A stretch of DNA of 53,891 bases from an uncultured Oscillospiraceae bacterium (GCA_934597345.1 CAKTRJ010000015.1:1-53891), one strand, 5' to 3'. Positions 39,688 through 49,131 are shown, counted from the stretch's first letter. Notes: generated from the sequence alone by a model not told the origin. A program made the numbers and translations.

Positions 39688-40878
39688 TTACAGGCCGCGG
39701 GATGCCTTCTCCTGCCGCTCGGCCTCGGCACGGGCCTTGCAGACCTCGGCCCAGCTGGGCAGCTTGTCCAGCTCCGCCGCGAAGGCCGCCAGTTCGTCGG
39801 GAATGGCGATCTTCTGGGGGCAGACCGCCGTGCACGCGCCGCAGGCGATGCAGGCGCCGGGCCACTTGTCCTCAGGCAGGGCGTCCAGCTGCATCTTCAC
39901 CGAGGAGCCGCTGCCCACCCGCAGCTGATTGTACTTATGCAGCAGGTCGGGGATATTCAACCCCATGGGACAGCCGTCGCAACAGTAGCGGCAGGCGGTG
40001 CAGGGAACAGAGTTCTTCATTTTCTCCGCCGCGTCCAGCAGAATGGCGTTCTCCTCGTCGGACAGGGGATCCAGATGATCGAAGGTCTTGATGTTGTCGG
40101 CCATCTGGGCCATGTTGGACATGCCGGACAACACCATGGTAACGTTGTCAAGCCCTTGCAGCCACCGGAAGCCGAAGGAGGCAATGCTGTCCTCCGGGCG
40201 GATGGCGTGAAGCTTCGCCTCATTCTCCGCATTCAGCGCCGTCAGCTTGCCGCCCCGCACCGGCTCCATGACCCACAGGGGAATGTTCCGCTGTTTCAGC
40301 AGCTCGTACTTCTCCTTGCCGTGCTGCATGGTCCAGTCCAGGAAGTTGAATTGCAGCTGACAGAACTCCATCTCGTCGCCATAGCGGTTCAGGAAGTCCG
40401 TCAGGCAGGGCAGGTCGGCATGGCTTGAAAAGCCCAGATGCCTGATGCGGCCCTGCTTCTTCTGCTCAATAAAGTAGTCCACGATGCCCCAGCGGGGATC
40501 GTCGTACACATGGATGGAATTCTCATACACGTTGTGCAGCAGATAGAAGTCAAAATGATCCACCCGACACTTTTCCAGCTGCTGCTCAAAAATGTCGGCC
40601 GGGTCGTAGCGCTCCGCCACCATGTGGCCGGGGAACTTGGTGGCCAGATAAAAGCTCTCGCGGGGGTGCTTTTTCAGACATGCGCCCACCACCGTTTCGG
40701 ACTTGTTCTGCATATAGGGCCACGCGGTATCGTAATAGTTGACGCCGTGGGCCATGGCGCAATCCACCATCTCCTGCGTCTGGACCGTGTCGATCTGCCC
40801 GTTCTCCAGCACCGGCAAGCGCATGGTGCCAAAGCCCAGCATGGAAAGCTTCGTTCCCGTGAAATCACGATAGATCAT
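39688..40878 (-). CDS. Aldo/keto reductase with C-terminal ferredoxin domain
   Basis: 396 residues. An N-terminal TIM-barrel aldo/keto reductase has the catalytic Asp/Tyr in NYYDTAWPYM, Lys in YLATKFPGH and HFDFYLLHNVYE. Near the C-terminus is a cysteine cluster, CTACRYCCDGCPMGLNIP, followed by CIACGACTAVCP; together these suit one or two [4Fe-4S] clusters. Members are presumed NADPH- or ferredoxin-linked oxidoreductases in anaerobes with unknown substrates. Its own promoter suggests it is monocistronic. Confidence 0.9.
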   Translation of the reverse strand: MIYRDFTGTKLSMLGFGTMRLPVLENGQIDTVQTQEMVDCAMAHGVNYYDTAWPYMQNKSETVVGACLKKHPRESFYLATKFPGHMVAERYDPADIFEQQLEKCRVDHFDFYLLHNVYENSIHVYDDPRWGIVDYFIEQKKQGRIRHLGFSSHADLPCLTDFLNRYGDEMEFCQLQFNFLDWTMQHGKEKYELLKQRNIPLWVMEPVRGGKLTALNAENEAKLHAIRPEDSIASFGFRWLQGLDNVTMVLSGMSNMAQMADNIKTFDHLDPLSDEENAILLDAAEKMKNSVPCTACRYCCDGCPMGLNIPDLLHKYNQLRVGSGSSVKMQLDALPEDKWPGACIACGACTAVCPQKIAIPDELAAFAAELDKLPSWAEVCKARAEAERQEKASRGL

Positions 40879-40927
40879 GTTGCCATCCTCCCGATTCTGT
40901 ATCAGTATAAGCGTATCGCGTGCTCCG

Positions 40928-40957
40928 ATTATATCACACTGCCGCGCTCATGTGCAA
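40928..40957 (-). promoter_or_regulatory. Candidate promoter of the aldo/keto reductase gene
   Basis: TTGCAC (40952-40957), 18 bp, TATAAT (40928-40933). Confidence 0.6.
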
Positions 40958-41000
40958 ACATATTGTGGAGCGTTTGCCCGCCCCGGCCCGAAGCAAAAGT

Positions 41001-41031
41001 TCCGGCCCCGCGGAAAACCGCGGGGCCGGGT
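41001..41031 (-). terminator. Terminator of the aldehyde dehydrogenase operon
   Basis: GGCCCCGCGG/CCGCGGGGCC hairpin downstream of the aldehyde dehydrogenase. On the minus strand it is followed by only a few Ts. The rest of 41032-41149 shows no gene. Confidence 0.55.
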
Positions 41032-41149
41032 GAGGAGAGAAAAGAGATAATCTGGTACGCTGCGTTCTGTCCGTTCCCAAATAACAGCCGCCGCGTAAAT
41101 AACCGCGTTACCTCAAAAGAGAATGGTCGTTAAACAGCGTCTGCCGCGC

Positions 41150-42574
41150 TTACAGCTCAAAGTTGGGATAGTTGCCGAACAGCGCTTCGTCCTTCAGCAT
41201 GTCACCAAACACAGCCTCCTTGGAGGGAGCTTCCTTGGCGGGCATCATACGGTACACCCAGGTGGTGTTATGATAGTGCTTGAAGGTGTTGTTTTCGGAA
41301 TAAGCGTTGCCGCCCCAGCTGCCGCAGCCCAGGGAGAAGGTCCAGGGCATCTTGTTGTTATAGGCGCCCGCGTTGTTCAGGCCGGTGCAGGCGTTAACGG
41401 CAACTCTGGAGGTGTGGGTCTTGCTGGCGAACTTCAGGATGTGCTCCTCATTGGTGCTGTGGATGGAGCAGGAATGGCCAGCGCCGGAAACCGAGTGGAT
41501 ATCGTTCACCAGCTGGATCGCCTCGTCGATGGTCTTGAACTTCCACAGGGCCACCACGGGGGACAGCTTCTCCTCGGTCATCAGATACTCGGGGCCCACA
41601 TTGCACTCTTCGGCCATAATGAAGGTGCAGTCATCGGGGACCGCGAAGCCCGCCATCTTGGCGATATGCTGCGGAGAGTGGATAATGCAGTCAACATTCA
41701 GCTTGCCGTTCTTCCAGATGGCATTGATCAGCTTTTCCTTCTCGTCGGCATTGCACAGATAGCCGCCTTCCTTCTTCAGCGCCTCGATCATCGCGTCATA
41801 CACGGTATCCTGAATGGCCACCGAGTTCTCTGTGGAGCAGCCGGCGCCCCAGTCGTTGGTCTCTGCCAGCATGATGCCGTGAGCGGTCTCCTGCAGGTCC
41901 GCGGTGTCCTCCACAACGGACACGGAGTTGCCCGCGCCGACGCCGAAGGCAGGCGTACCGGAGGAGTAGGCTGCCTTGACCATTGCCTGGCCGCCGGTAG
42001 CGACCACATAGTCCGCCTGTTTCATCAGGATATCGGTGCGCGCCAGAGAGGGATCCTCCACGCACTGCAGCAGATCCTTGGGATAGCCCATGCGGCCCAG
42101 AAGCTCACGCAGATCGTTGACGACGAACGCGGTCACCTTCTTGGTGCGGGGATGGGGAGAATAAATCATGGCGTTCTTGGACATCAGGCCGAAAATCGTC
42201 TGGCAGGCGATTAGGCCGCAGGGGACGGTCATGGGCACCAGAGAGGCGATCACGCCGAGGGGCTTTGCGATCTTGACCAGATAACCCTCAGGATCCTCTT
42301 CGATCACACCCACGGTCTTGATCTCATCCAGCTGGGAAGCCAAGCCCAGGGGACGGGCGTAGTTGCGGGCCAGCTTGCTCTCCAGACGGCCGCTGTGGCC
42401 GTTTTCCTCGTACAGCGCCTTGGACCAGGCTTCCGCGCGGTTGCAGCTCAGCAGCGCTACCGCCTTGGCGATCTTGCGCACATCCTCCTGCGTCAGATCC
42501 TCGATCTCAGCCATGGCCTTTCTGCCGCGGGCGACCAGCTCCGCAATATATGCTTCATGATTCAATGCTTCCAT
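41150..42574 (-). CDS. CoA-acylating type aldehyde dehydrogenase
   Basis: 474 residues, the length of CoA-acylating aldehyde dehydrogenases (AdhE N-domain, EutE, sulfoacetaldehyde dehydrogenase). Seen: IASLVPMTVPCGLIACQT, VVATGGQAMVKAAYSSGTPAFGVGAGN and the nucleophile cysteine in NDWGAGCSTENS near residue 240. The C-terminus GSWGGNAYSENNTFKHY resembles the SauS/AdhE branch. It would interconvert an aldehyde and an acyl-CoA with NAD(H). It is third in the operon with Zn-ADH and a CitE-like lyase, so the three could act in sequence. AAGGAGG precedes ATG. Confidence 0.88.
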   Translation of the reverse strand: MEALNHEAYIAELVARGRKAMAEIEDLTQEDVRKIAKAVALLSCNRAEAWSKALYEENGHSGRLESKLARNYARPLGLASQLDEIKTVGVIEEDPEGYLVKIAKPLGVIASLVPMTVPCGLIACQTIFGLMSKNAMIYSPHPRTKKVTAFVVNDLRELLGRMGYPKDLLQCVEDPSLARTDILMKQADYVVATGGQAMVKAAYSSGTPAFGVGAGNSVSVVEDTADLQETAHGIMLAETNDWGAGCSTENSVAIQDTVYDAMIEALKKEGGYLCNADEKEKLINAIWKNGKLNVDCIIHSPQHIAKMAGFAVPDDCTFIMAEECNVGPEYLMTEEKLSPVVALWKFKTIDEAIQLVNDIHSVSGAGHSCSIHSTNEEHILKFASKTHTSRVAVNACTGLNNAGAYNNKMPWTFSLGCGSWGGNAYSENNTFKHYHNTTWVYRMMPAKEAPSKEAVFGDMLKDEALFGNYPNFEL

Positions 42575-42597
42575 TTGTCGTTCCTCCTTGATCATCG

Positions 42598-43491
42598 TTA
42601 TTTCTGTTTTTCTTCCAGCGCCATGATGCGCTGCGCCTTGTTCAAAATACGACCGGCACGGTCTGCGATCGGCGCGTCGATCATCTTGTTCTGATACATG
42701 ACCGCGCCCTTGCCCTCTGCCACTGCCGCAGTATACGCCTCCAATACGCCCCGGGAATAGGCCACGGCCTCTGCCGACGGCGAAAAGACGTCGTTGATCA
42801 CCGGCGCATGGGTGGGATGGATGCACGTTTTTCCGGTAAATCCGATCTGGCGGGCCGTCTCAGCATCCTGACGCAGGCCGTCCAGATCACGGATGCCGGT
42901 ATACGGCGTATCCAGAATGTCCAACCCCTTTGCCCGGGCCGCCATCGCCAGTTGATGTCTGGCATAGCGGATCTCTTCGCCCAGCAGCGTGCGCTCGATC
43001 TCCTGCTCCTTTGTCAGATCCTCGCCGCCCAGCTGAACACCATCCACGCGGTCTGTCACAGAAAGGATCGACAGCGGGTTGGCGATGGAGTACGCGGTCT
43101 CGAACAGCGGGATCAGAGAGATCGTATTTCTCTCCCAGCCCTGTTCCCGCTCCACCGCGCAGAGCAGCCCGTCGGCAATGGTCAGCGCCCGCTCGTCCGC
43201 CTTCGGGATAATGATGGTATCCGGACGATAAGGCGCCGCCGCCAGAATGTCCCGGATGCCCCACATGGTGTCCATGCCGTTGACGCGGACAACGACTTCC
43301 TTTCCGCTGTTCCGGATCTCCGCGATATAGGGGAGCACCCGCTCGCGGGCGGCATCCTTTTCCGGGATGCTCACCGCATCCTCCAGATCCATGATCACGG
43401 CGTCCGCCGTCAGCCCCGCAGCCTTGTTCAGCATTTTTTCGGAGCTTCCCGGCATATATAGCAGAGACCTGCGGATAAAACGTTTGCTCAT
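42598..43491 (-). CDS. CitE-like CoA-ester lyase (HpcH/HpaI aldolase family)
   Basis: 297 residues. Opens RRSLLYMPGSSEKMLNKA and DAVIMDLEDAVSIPEKDAAR. The metal and substrate residues lie in VRVNGMDT, LIPLFETAYSI, QLGGEDLT and GKTCIHPTHAPVIN. It is close to L-malyl-CoA / citramalyl-CoA lyases and the citrate lyase beta subunit. No citrate lyase alpha or ACP subunits are present, so it probably cleaves a free CoA ester to acetyl-CoA plus a 2-oxoacid. Its ATG lies 7 bp after the ADH stop and its ribosome site (GAGGAA) is inside the ADH gene. Confidence 0.88.
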   Translation of the reverse strand: MSKRFIRRSLLYMPGSSEKMLNKAAGLTADAVIMDLEDAVSIPEKDAARERVLPYIAEIRNSGKEVVVRVNGMDTMWGIRDILAAAPYRPDTIIIPKADERALTIADGLLCAVEREQGWERNTISLIPLFETAYSIANPLSILSVTDRVDGVQLGGEDLTKEQEIERTLLGEEIRYARHQLAMAARAKGLDILDTPYTGIRDLDGLRQDAETARQIGFTGKTCIHPTHAPVINDVFSPSAEAVAYSRGVLEAYTAAVAEGKGAVMYQNKMIDAPIADRAGRILNKAQRIMALEEKQK

Positions 43492-43498
43492 GGCAGGC

Positions 43499-44599
43499 TT
43501 ATTCCTCGTCCATACGGGGCTCGATGATGGCGCGGGCCACTTCCTTGTTAGCCGCCTTCAGCAGCGCCTCCTGGCCCTCTTCCAGACTGTACATCTTGTC
43601 GGTCAGGTGTGCAAAGTCATACTTATCATGATACTCGGACAGCCACTGCAGCGTTCTGTCCAGATACCAGGGCTGATAACGCAGGATGCCGCGCACCGTG
43701 ATGCACTTGCGGACCAGCAGGCCGGGAACGATGGTGCAGCACTGATCCTCGTCCAGGCTGACGCAGCCGATCTCCAGGATCGTGCCGCCGATCTTGATCA
43801 TGCGGGTGGCCTCATCGAATGCGGGCGGAAAGCCGGTCACATCGATCACCACATCCGGCTCCTTGCCGCCGGTCAGGCGGAGAATCTCCTCCAGACGGGC
43901 CTCGCGGGTGGCAAAGTCCTTCATGTTGATGGTCTCCCAGGCACCGAACTTCTTCGCCTGCTCCAGACGGGAGGCCACGCTGTCGATCACGATCACGCGG
44001 GCGCCCTTGGAATGGGAGATTGCACTGCTGAACAGGCCCAGGCCGCCTGCGCCCTGTACCACCACGATATCATTGGCGGACATCTTGATCTGGTCAATGG
44101 CGTAATACATCTGGGAAATGCCGCAGTTGGCGCCGGCGACCACGTCGTCGGGAATATTGTCAGGCACTTTGTAGAAATACTGATTGGCCTGGATCATGTA
44201 ATGGGTGGCGAAAGCGCCGGTGAAGTGAGGATAGATATCCGCGTGCTGGCCCTGATAGTCGCTGCCGTGGGTACACACGTTAAAGTTGCCGTCCAGGCAG
44301 GCCTTGCACTTCTGGCAGGTCAAATAGTACACCGGGCAGATACGGTCGCCGGGCTTGACCTCGCGGCCGGCATAATCGGTGACAACGCCTTCACCCAGCT
44401 TTACCACGCGGCCCACCATCTCGTGGCCCAGTACATGGTTCTTGAAAATATGCTTACCTTCCCACATGTGAACGTCCGAGCCGCAGATATTGCTCTTGAT
44501 CACGCGCATCAGCACCTGGCCCTTTTCCACTTCGGGCAGTTCAAATTCCTTGACCTCGACCTTCTTGATGCCGGTCATCGACAACACTTTACCTTTCAT
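43499..44599 (-). CDS. Zinc-dependent alcohol dehydrogenase (MDR family)
   Basis: 366 residues. The catalytic zinc site includes Cys in KSNICGSDVHMW and His-Glu in VLGHEMVG. The structural zinc lies in CQKCKACLDGNFNVC. The NAD site is VVVQGAGGLGLFSSAI. It oxidises a secondary alcohol or polyol, or reduces the matching carbonyl; substrate not readable. First of three coupled genes with the lyase and aldehyde dehydrogenase, and downstream of the TRAP transporter. Confidence 0.92.
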   Translation of the reverse strand: MKGKVLSMTGIKKVEVKEFELPEVEKGQVLMRVIKSNICGSDVHMWEGKHIFKNHVLGHEMVGRVVKLGEGVVTDYAGREVKPGDRICPVYYLTCQKCKACLDGNFNVCTHGSDYQGQHADIYPHFTGAFATHYMIQANQYFYKVPDNIPDDVVAGANCGISQMYYAIDQIKMSANDIVVVQGAGGLGLFSSAISHSKGARVIVIDSVASRLEQAKKFGAWETINMKDFATREARLEEILRLTGGKEPDVVIDVTGFPPAFDEATRMIKIGGTILEIGCVSLDEDQCCTIVPGLLVRKCITVRGILRYQPWYLDRTLQWLSEYHDKYDFAHLTDKMYSLEEGQEALLKAANKEVARAIIEPRMDEE

Positions 44600-44659
44600 G
44601 GTTCGTCTCCTTTTCCAATTATTTTTTAAATATCGCTATATTTTTCCGAATTTTGCGTA

Positions 44660-44695
44660 AAATAATTACACCCGTCTTTCAGGGCGCAATTATTT
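44660..44695 (-). terminator. Hairpin between dctM and the alcohol dehydrogenase
   Basis: AAATAATT (44660-44667) and AATTATTT (44688-44695) form an inverted repeat. On the minus strand the stem ends in TTATTTTACG. It could end or reduce transcription after the transporter genes and give the enzyme genes a lower level. Confidence 0.6.
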
Positions 44696-44709
44696 CCGTA
44701 ATACGTCCG

Positions 44710-46011
44710 TCAGGGCTGCCACCAGAGGCTCAGACTCGGCACATAGGTGATCAGCATCAGCACAACGATAGAGTCCACCAGGAACCTCCACTGATACGGC
44801 CACATCTCCGCCAGCGAGGACTTGTTCAGCCGGGCGGAAACATAGATGTTGGAGGCCATCGGCGGTGTGATCAGGCCGATCTCAATGTTGGTCACCAGAA
44901 TGATGCCGAAGTGGACGGGATCCACGCCCAGCGCCATGGCGGAGGGATACAGCAGCGGCGCCATCAGCGTGACCGCCGCGTTGGTCTCCATGAACATACC
45001 CGTCAGGAACAGCAGCACATTGATCAGCAGCAGGAACAGGTACTTGTTGCTGGTGATGCTGGTGGTGAAATTCGCCAGATTCTGGGGCATCTGCATCAGC
45101 GTCAGGATCTTGTTGAACACGCTGGTGAAGCCGATAATGACCATGATGGAGGCCGCGGTCTTGGCGGAGGTCTTGAACGCCTCGATCAGCTCCTTGTTGG
45201 TAGCGAGACGCATCACAAGAATGATGATCAGCGTATACAGGCCCGCAATGGCCGCCGCTTCCGTGGCGGTGGTCAGGCCGGAGTAAATGCCGCCCAGAAT
45301 AATGATGGGCATGATCAGCGCGGGAATGCTCTGCAGGAAGGTCTTGCCGGCGTGTTCCAGGCTCTCATGGGCGCTGCCCGGCCGATACTCCGCCAGACCT
45401 GCCTCCGTCCCCTGATCCAGCACACTGCGCAGGGAAATGCGGTGCACGATCATATAGGAAACGGTCATGATGATGCCGGGGACGACTGTCGCCTTGAACA
45501 GGTCCGCCACAGACACCTGGCAGGCCGCGCCGTAAATGATCAGCGGGATGGCCGGCGGGATCAGCACGCCCAGCAGACCGCTGGAAGAGCACAGCGCCGC
45601 CACATAGCCGCGCTTATAGCCCTTTGCCACCATACGCTCACCCATAGAGGAGCTGATGGCGGCCACGGTGGCCACAGATGAGCCGGTCATCGCGCCCAGG
45701 AAGGCGCAGGCCACGATCACAACGTGTCCCAGACGGCCCTTCAGCCAGAAGAATACGGTCTCGGCCAGGCTGACCAGGCGGTCGATCAGCTTGCCGCGGT
45801 TCATCAGCTCGCCCGCCAGGATAAACAGCGGGATCGCCAGCAGCGCAAAGGCATAGATGCCGTAATAAGCCGTAGACGCGATGGTCCCCAGGTTGAACTT
45901 CGCCAGGAAGCCGCCGATGATACCGGCCGCCGCAAAGGTAAAGCCCACCGGAATACCGATGATCAGCAGAACAAGCAGTACGGCAATAATAATCAATAAC
46001 AGGGTTGACAT
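44710..46011 (-). CDS. dctM: TRAP transporter large permease DctM
   Basis: 433 residues with about 12 membrane segments. Family marks: IGIPVGFTFAAAG, LLAIPLFILAGELMNRG, GAMTGSSVATVAAI, LCSSSGLLGVLIPPAIPLIIYG, and near the end GLITPPMASNIYV. It is the channel subunit of a Na+-driven binding-protein-dependent importer for organic acids. Preceded by the DctQ and DctP genes. GAAAGGAG lies before ATG. Confidence 0.95.
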   Translation of the reverse strand: MSTLLLIIIAVLLVLLIIGIPVGFTFAAAGIIGGFLAKFNLGTIASTAYYGIYAFALLAIPLFILAGELMNRGKLIDRLVSLAETVFFWLKGRLGHVVIVACAFLGAMTGSSVATVAAISSSMGERMVAKGYKRGYVAALCSSSGLLGVLIPPAIPLIIYGAACQVSVADLFKATVVPGIIMTVSYMIVHRISLRSVLDQGTEAGLAEYRPGSAHESLEHAGKTFLQSIPALIMPIIILGGIYSGLTTATEAAAIAGLYTLIIILVMRLATNKELIEAFKTSAKTAASIMVIIGFTSVFNKILTLMQMPQNLANFTTSITSNKYLFLLLINVLLFLTGMFMETNAAVTLMAPLLYPSAMALGVDPVHFGIILVTNIEIGLITPPMASNIYVSARLNKSSLAEMWPYQWRFLVDSIVVLMLITYVPSLSLWWQP

Positions 46012-46053
46012 CTTCGCGAAAACTCCTTTCGTTCTATACTGTATCAGAGGAAA

Positions 46054-46087
46054 GCGGGACGCGCCGGACGCGCCGGACGCGTCCCGC
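46054..46087 (-). promoter_or_regulatory. Strong hairpin between dctQ and dctM
   Basis: GCGGGACGCG (46054-46063) pairs with CGCGTCCCGC (46078-46087), with a short tandem repeat (CCGGACGCG) inside the loop. No T-run follows, so it may stabilise the upstream mRNA or tune subunit levels. Confidence 0.5.
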
Positions 46088-46095
46088 TGCAGATA

Positions 46096-46626
46096 TCAGC
46101 GCAGCTCTTCGATATTGATCTCCTTGTCATACAGCTCACCCAGATCATTGCGGAAGGTCCAGCGCTCCAGGATCTTCCCCAGCGCGTGAATGATCACGCA
46201 CACAAACCCGACCAGCATTGTGCCGTAGGGAATGCTCAGCGGGATACGCAGCTGTGTCGTTGCGGTTCCCGTGGACAGAGCGAAGGAGAACAGATCGTAG
46301 CCCAGATACAGGTAGAACAGGGAAAATACGATCATGACCACATACATCACGATCTCCACGATCGCAAGTGCTTTGTGATTCTTGATGAGCTTATGGACCT
46401 CAATGGTGATGTGTCCTTCGTTAAAGACCAGGTATCCCATACTCATAAACGTAAAGACCGCCATGCAGATCATGCTCAGTTCACTGGTATCCGCGATGGG
46501 CAGGTTGAAGTACCGCTGGAAAACCTGCTCAACAACGGTGATAAAAATCAGGATAAAAGGGATCACTACAAAGAAAAGCTCGATCTTTGCGAGAACCTTT
46601 TCAAATTTCAGATAATGTGAATACAT
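46096..46626 (-). CDS. dctQ: TRAP transporter small permease DctQ
   Basis: 176 residues with four membrane segments (for example IELFFVVIPFILIFITVVEQVFQRYF and IVEIVMYVVMIVFSLFYLYLGYDLF). The family pattern includes FMSMGYLVFNEGHITIEV. It is the small membrane subunit that pairs with DctM. GGAGGAAAGC precedes ATG. Confidence 0.93.
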   Translation of the reverse strand: MYSHYLKFEKVLAKIELFFVVIPFILIFITVVEQVFQRYFNLPIADTSELSMICMAVFTFMSMGYLVFNEGHITIEVHKLIKNHKALAIVEIVMYVVMIVFSLFYLYLGYDLFSFALSTGTATTQLRIPLSIPYGTMLVGFVCVIIHALGKILERWTFRNDLGELYDKEINIEELR

Positions 46627-46663
46627 GCTTTCCTCCTACTCTGATGCGAGAGTCGCCGCGTGT

Positions 46664-47713
46664 TTATTCACCCCGAACAGCCGCGACCTCAGCCTTCAGA
46701 CCGTCGATGTACGCATCGCCGTAAACGCTGCGCATATTCTCCCAGGTCTTGTCAGCAACATCAACGAAGGTCGCCATCTCGTCATCCGTCAGCTCATGGA
46801 CCACAACGCCGCTGTCCTTCATCTCCTGCAGATACTGGTCGATCTGATCGCGGGTGGCCTTGATCTCCCACTCCTGCGCCTCGGCGGCAGCTTTCAGCAC
46901 GGCAGTCTGCTGGTCAGCGGACAGCTGCTTCCAGGTAATATCGCTGACAGCCATCACGGAGACGGCATACACATGGCGGGTATAGGTGTAGTGGTCATTG
47001 ACTTCGTCCAGCATGTTGTCGTGGGTGATCAGCACGCCGTTGTCCTGGCCGTCGCAGGTCTTCTGCTGCAGGGCGGTATACAACTCGCCCATGGTCAGCG
47101 TCACGCACTGGGCGCCCAGCTGCGTGAAGTAGTCCTTGATGGCGGCAGAGCCGGGAACACGCATCTTCAGGCCGCTCACATCAGCAGCGGTCTTGATCTC
47201 GTTATAAGAGGACATGCCGCGGAACTCATTTTCATACCAGCCGATGACGTTGATGCCGTGGGAGTTCAGCGTCTGGGTCAGCGTGGTGGGGATAATGCCG
47301 TCGCCGTAGAACAGCTTGTCCGCCTCATCATAGTCGCGGGCAATATAGGGCAGATAGTGGCAGTCCAGCATCTGGTCAAAGCCTGCGCAGGAACCCTGAT
47401 TCAGGAATGCGAACTCAAGGGCGCCGCGGGACAGGTCCTCGCACATAGATTCATCCGAACCCAGCTGGGACGCGGGAAAGATATTGATGGTGATCGCGCC
47501 GTTGGTATACTCGTTTACCTTGCTGGCAAACATCTTCGCCGCTTCGATCTGAACGCTGGTCTCCGCAGCCACAGAGCCAAGGCTGTAGGTCACCCCGTTG
47601 ACGCCTTCAGCACTGGGCTGATCCGTGCCGTCGGAGGACTGGCCGCCGCCGCAGGCAGTAAGCAGGCTCACCAGCATCAGAAGTGCCAGAATCATACTCA
47701 AAGTCTTTTTCAT
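46664..47713 (-). CDS. dctP: TRAP transporter substrate-binding lipoprotein DctP
   Basis: 349 residues. The signal peptide ends in a lipobox (LLTAC, cysteine near residue 21), so it is membrane-tethered outside the cell. The mature part has family marks: KVNEYTNGAITINIFPASQLGSDESMCEDLSRGALEFAF, then GMSSYNEIKTAADVSGLKMRVPGS, whose Arg binds a substrate carboxylate. It captures an acidic substrate for DctQM. The palindrome-bearing promoter lies just upstream. Confidence 0.95.
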   Translation of the reverse strand: MKKTLSMILALLMLVSLLTACGGGQSSDGTDQPSAEGVNGVTYSLGSVAAETSVQIEAAKMFASKVNEYTNGAITINIFPASQLGSDESMCEDLSRGALEFAFLNQGSCAGFDQMLDCHYLPYIARDYDEADKLFYGDGIIPTTLTQTLNSHGINVIGWYENEFRGMSSYNEIKTAADVSGLKMRVPGSAAIKDYFTQLGAQCVTLTMGELYTALQQKTCDGQDNGVLITHDNMLDEVNDHYTYTRHVYAVSVMAVSDITWKQLSADQQTAVLKAAAEAQEWEIKATRDQIDQYLQEMKDSGVVVHELTDDEMATFVDVADKTWENMRSVYGDAYIDGLKAEVAAVRGE

Positions 47714-47763
47714 GTAAAATCTCTCCTTTCATGTCTCTAAAGGGTCTTAAAGTGGATGGTTCT

Positions 47764-47791
47764 ATTATCGTACCTTCCGGGCCGGAAGTAC
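47764..47791 (-). promoter_or_regulatory. Candidate operator/promoter of dctPQM
   Basis: A nearly perfect 22-bp palindrome (47770-47791) reads GTAC-C-TTCCGG-G-CCGGAA-GTAC in parts. On the minus strand it abuts a GATAAT -10 box (47764-47769). A weak -35 (TGTACT) overlaps the far side, so a bound regulator would cover the promoter. The three divergent regulators are candidates. The rest of 47792-48033 is AT-rich and should hold the regulator promoter. Confidence 0.65.
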
Positions 47792-48033
47792 ATAGCACAG
47801 GAACCATATATTGGAAAAATCTTTTGTGTTAAGAACCAAATTGGAATTTGAAATATTTTATGTTTGTTACATTTACACAAACTGCGCAAATCCGGCAGAA
47901 TATACAAGATTCGATCGTTAAATAATTGACAAATATTGCAATTTCTATGAAAATATGTAAAAATACTGTATAGTGTATGTCGAGGATCGTCCGTATCTGT
48001 CGAACGGCCCGGTCCCCTTCCAAGGAGGTCTCA

Positions 48034-49131
48034 ATGGAACTCAACGTCCATCTTGCGGAAAAATTGCTGCGTCAGCTCTCCGCGGTCACCACCCACCAGC
48101 TGGGCATCATCCGCACGGATGGGATCATTGCGGCCCACACCTCCGATATCCTCCGGAACCAGTTCTCCCGACCGGCCAAGGAGGTGGCGGACAAGGCGCT
48201 GCCCGAGCTGCTGATCCCGGAGTCGGCCCAGAGCGAGGATACCCTGTCCGGGCTGTATCTGCCGGTTTCCCTCAACCGCAGGACCGCCTGTATCCTTCTG
48301 ATCCACAGCGGCACGGAGGAGGATCTGCTGTCCTACGGCAGGCTGCTTCAGCAGATCTGCCGCCTGAATCTGGAGCAGCTGATCTCCGGGAACTACTTCA
48401 ACCTCCGCCATTATGAAAGGACCACCTTCTGCCTTGACTGGCTGGAGGGAAAATTTGAGGATGATCTCGCCCTTTTCTCCGAACGGGCGCTGCTGAACCA
48501 GATCGACACTGTGGCTGGCGTTACCTGTGCGGTACTGCGTATCCCGCAGGTCGCCATGAACCAGGCGCTGAAATTCTCGGTGGCGGAAATCCTCCATCAG
48601 CTGGATCTGCTGGCGATCCCCCGCGAGGCGGACTTTATCCTGATCCTGAACATGCGCGCCCCGCAGAAGGTCTCCCAGCGGCTGGAGCAGGTGTGCAGCG
48701 CCATTTCACCTCTTGTGACACGCTACCTGATCGCCGTAGGCCGTCCATACAGCTGCGACAGGATCCGCTCCTCCTATCAGGATGCCTATAAGCTGGCCAA
48801 TTACTATATGTCCACCGTCAACGGCATTATCTATTATCAGAACGAACTGCTGAACCTCTATCTGTATGACGCGCCGGACACCATGAAAAAGCAGTTCATC
48901 CTTCAGACCTTTCCGGGCTATTCCCGCCCGGAACTGAAGCAGGTCTATGAATTCATCCAGACATATCTGGAATGTAACGGCTCGATCCAGGCGATCTCGC
49001 AGCGCCTGTTCGTTCATAAGAATACCATCCAATACCGCATTGAGCAGCTGCGGAAGCGCACGGGCTATGATCTGCGGAACCTGGCCGACTGCCAGACGCT
49101 GGCCATTGCCTGCAAATGGATGCGGTTCTGA
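48034..49131 (+). CDS. CdaR-family transcriptional regulator 1
   Basis: 365 residues. An N-terminal sugar-diacid-recognition-like sensor region begins MELNVHLAEKLLRQLSAVTTHQLGIIRTDGIIAAHT. A middle GGDEF-like part and a C-terminal PucR-type helix-turn-helix follow (FIQTYLECNGSIQAISQRLFVHKNTIQYRIEQLRKRTGYDL). CdaR proteins typically activate sugar-acid/glycerate pathways in answer to the diacid. It is transcribed away from the transporter operon. The start at AAGGAGG-TCTCA-ATG is clear. Confidence 0.88.
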   Translation: MELNVHLAEKLLRQLSAVTTHQLGIIRTDGIIAAHTSDILRNQFSRPAKEVADKALPELLIPESAQSEDTLSGLYLPVSLNRRTACILLIHSGTEEDLLSYGRLLQQICRLNLEQLISGNYFNLRHYERTTFCLDWLEGKFEDDLALFSERALLNQIDTVAGVTCAVLRIPQVAMNQALKFSVAEILHQLDLLAIPREADFILILNMRAPQKVSQRLEQVCSAISPLVTRYLIAVGRPYSCDRIRSSYQDAYKLANYYMSTVNGIIYYQNELLNLYLYDAPDTMKKQFILQTFPGYSRPELKQVYEFIQTYLECNGSIQAISQRLFVHKNTIQYRIEQLRKRTGYDLRNLADCQTLAIACKWMRF

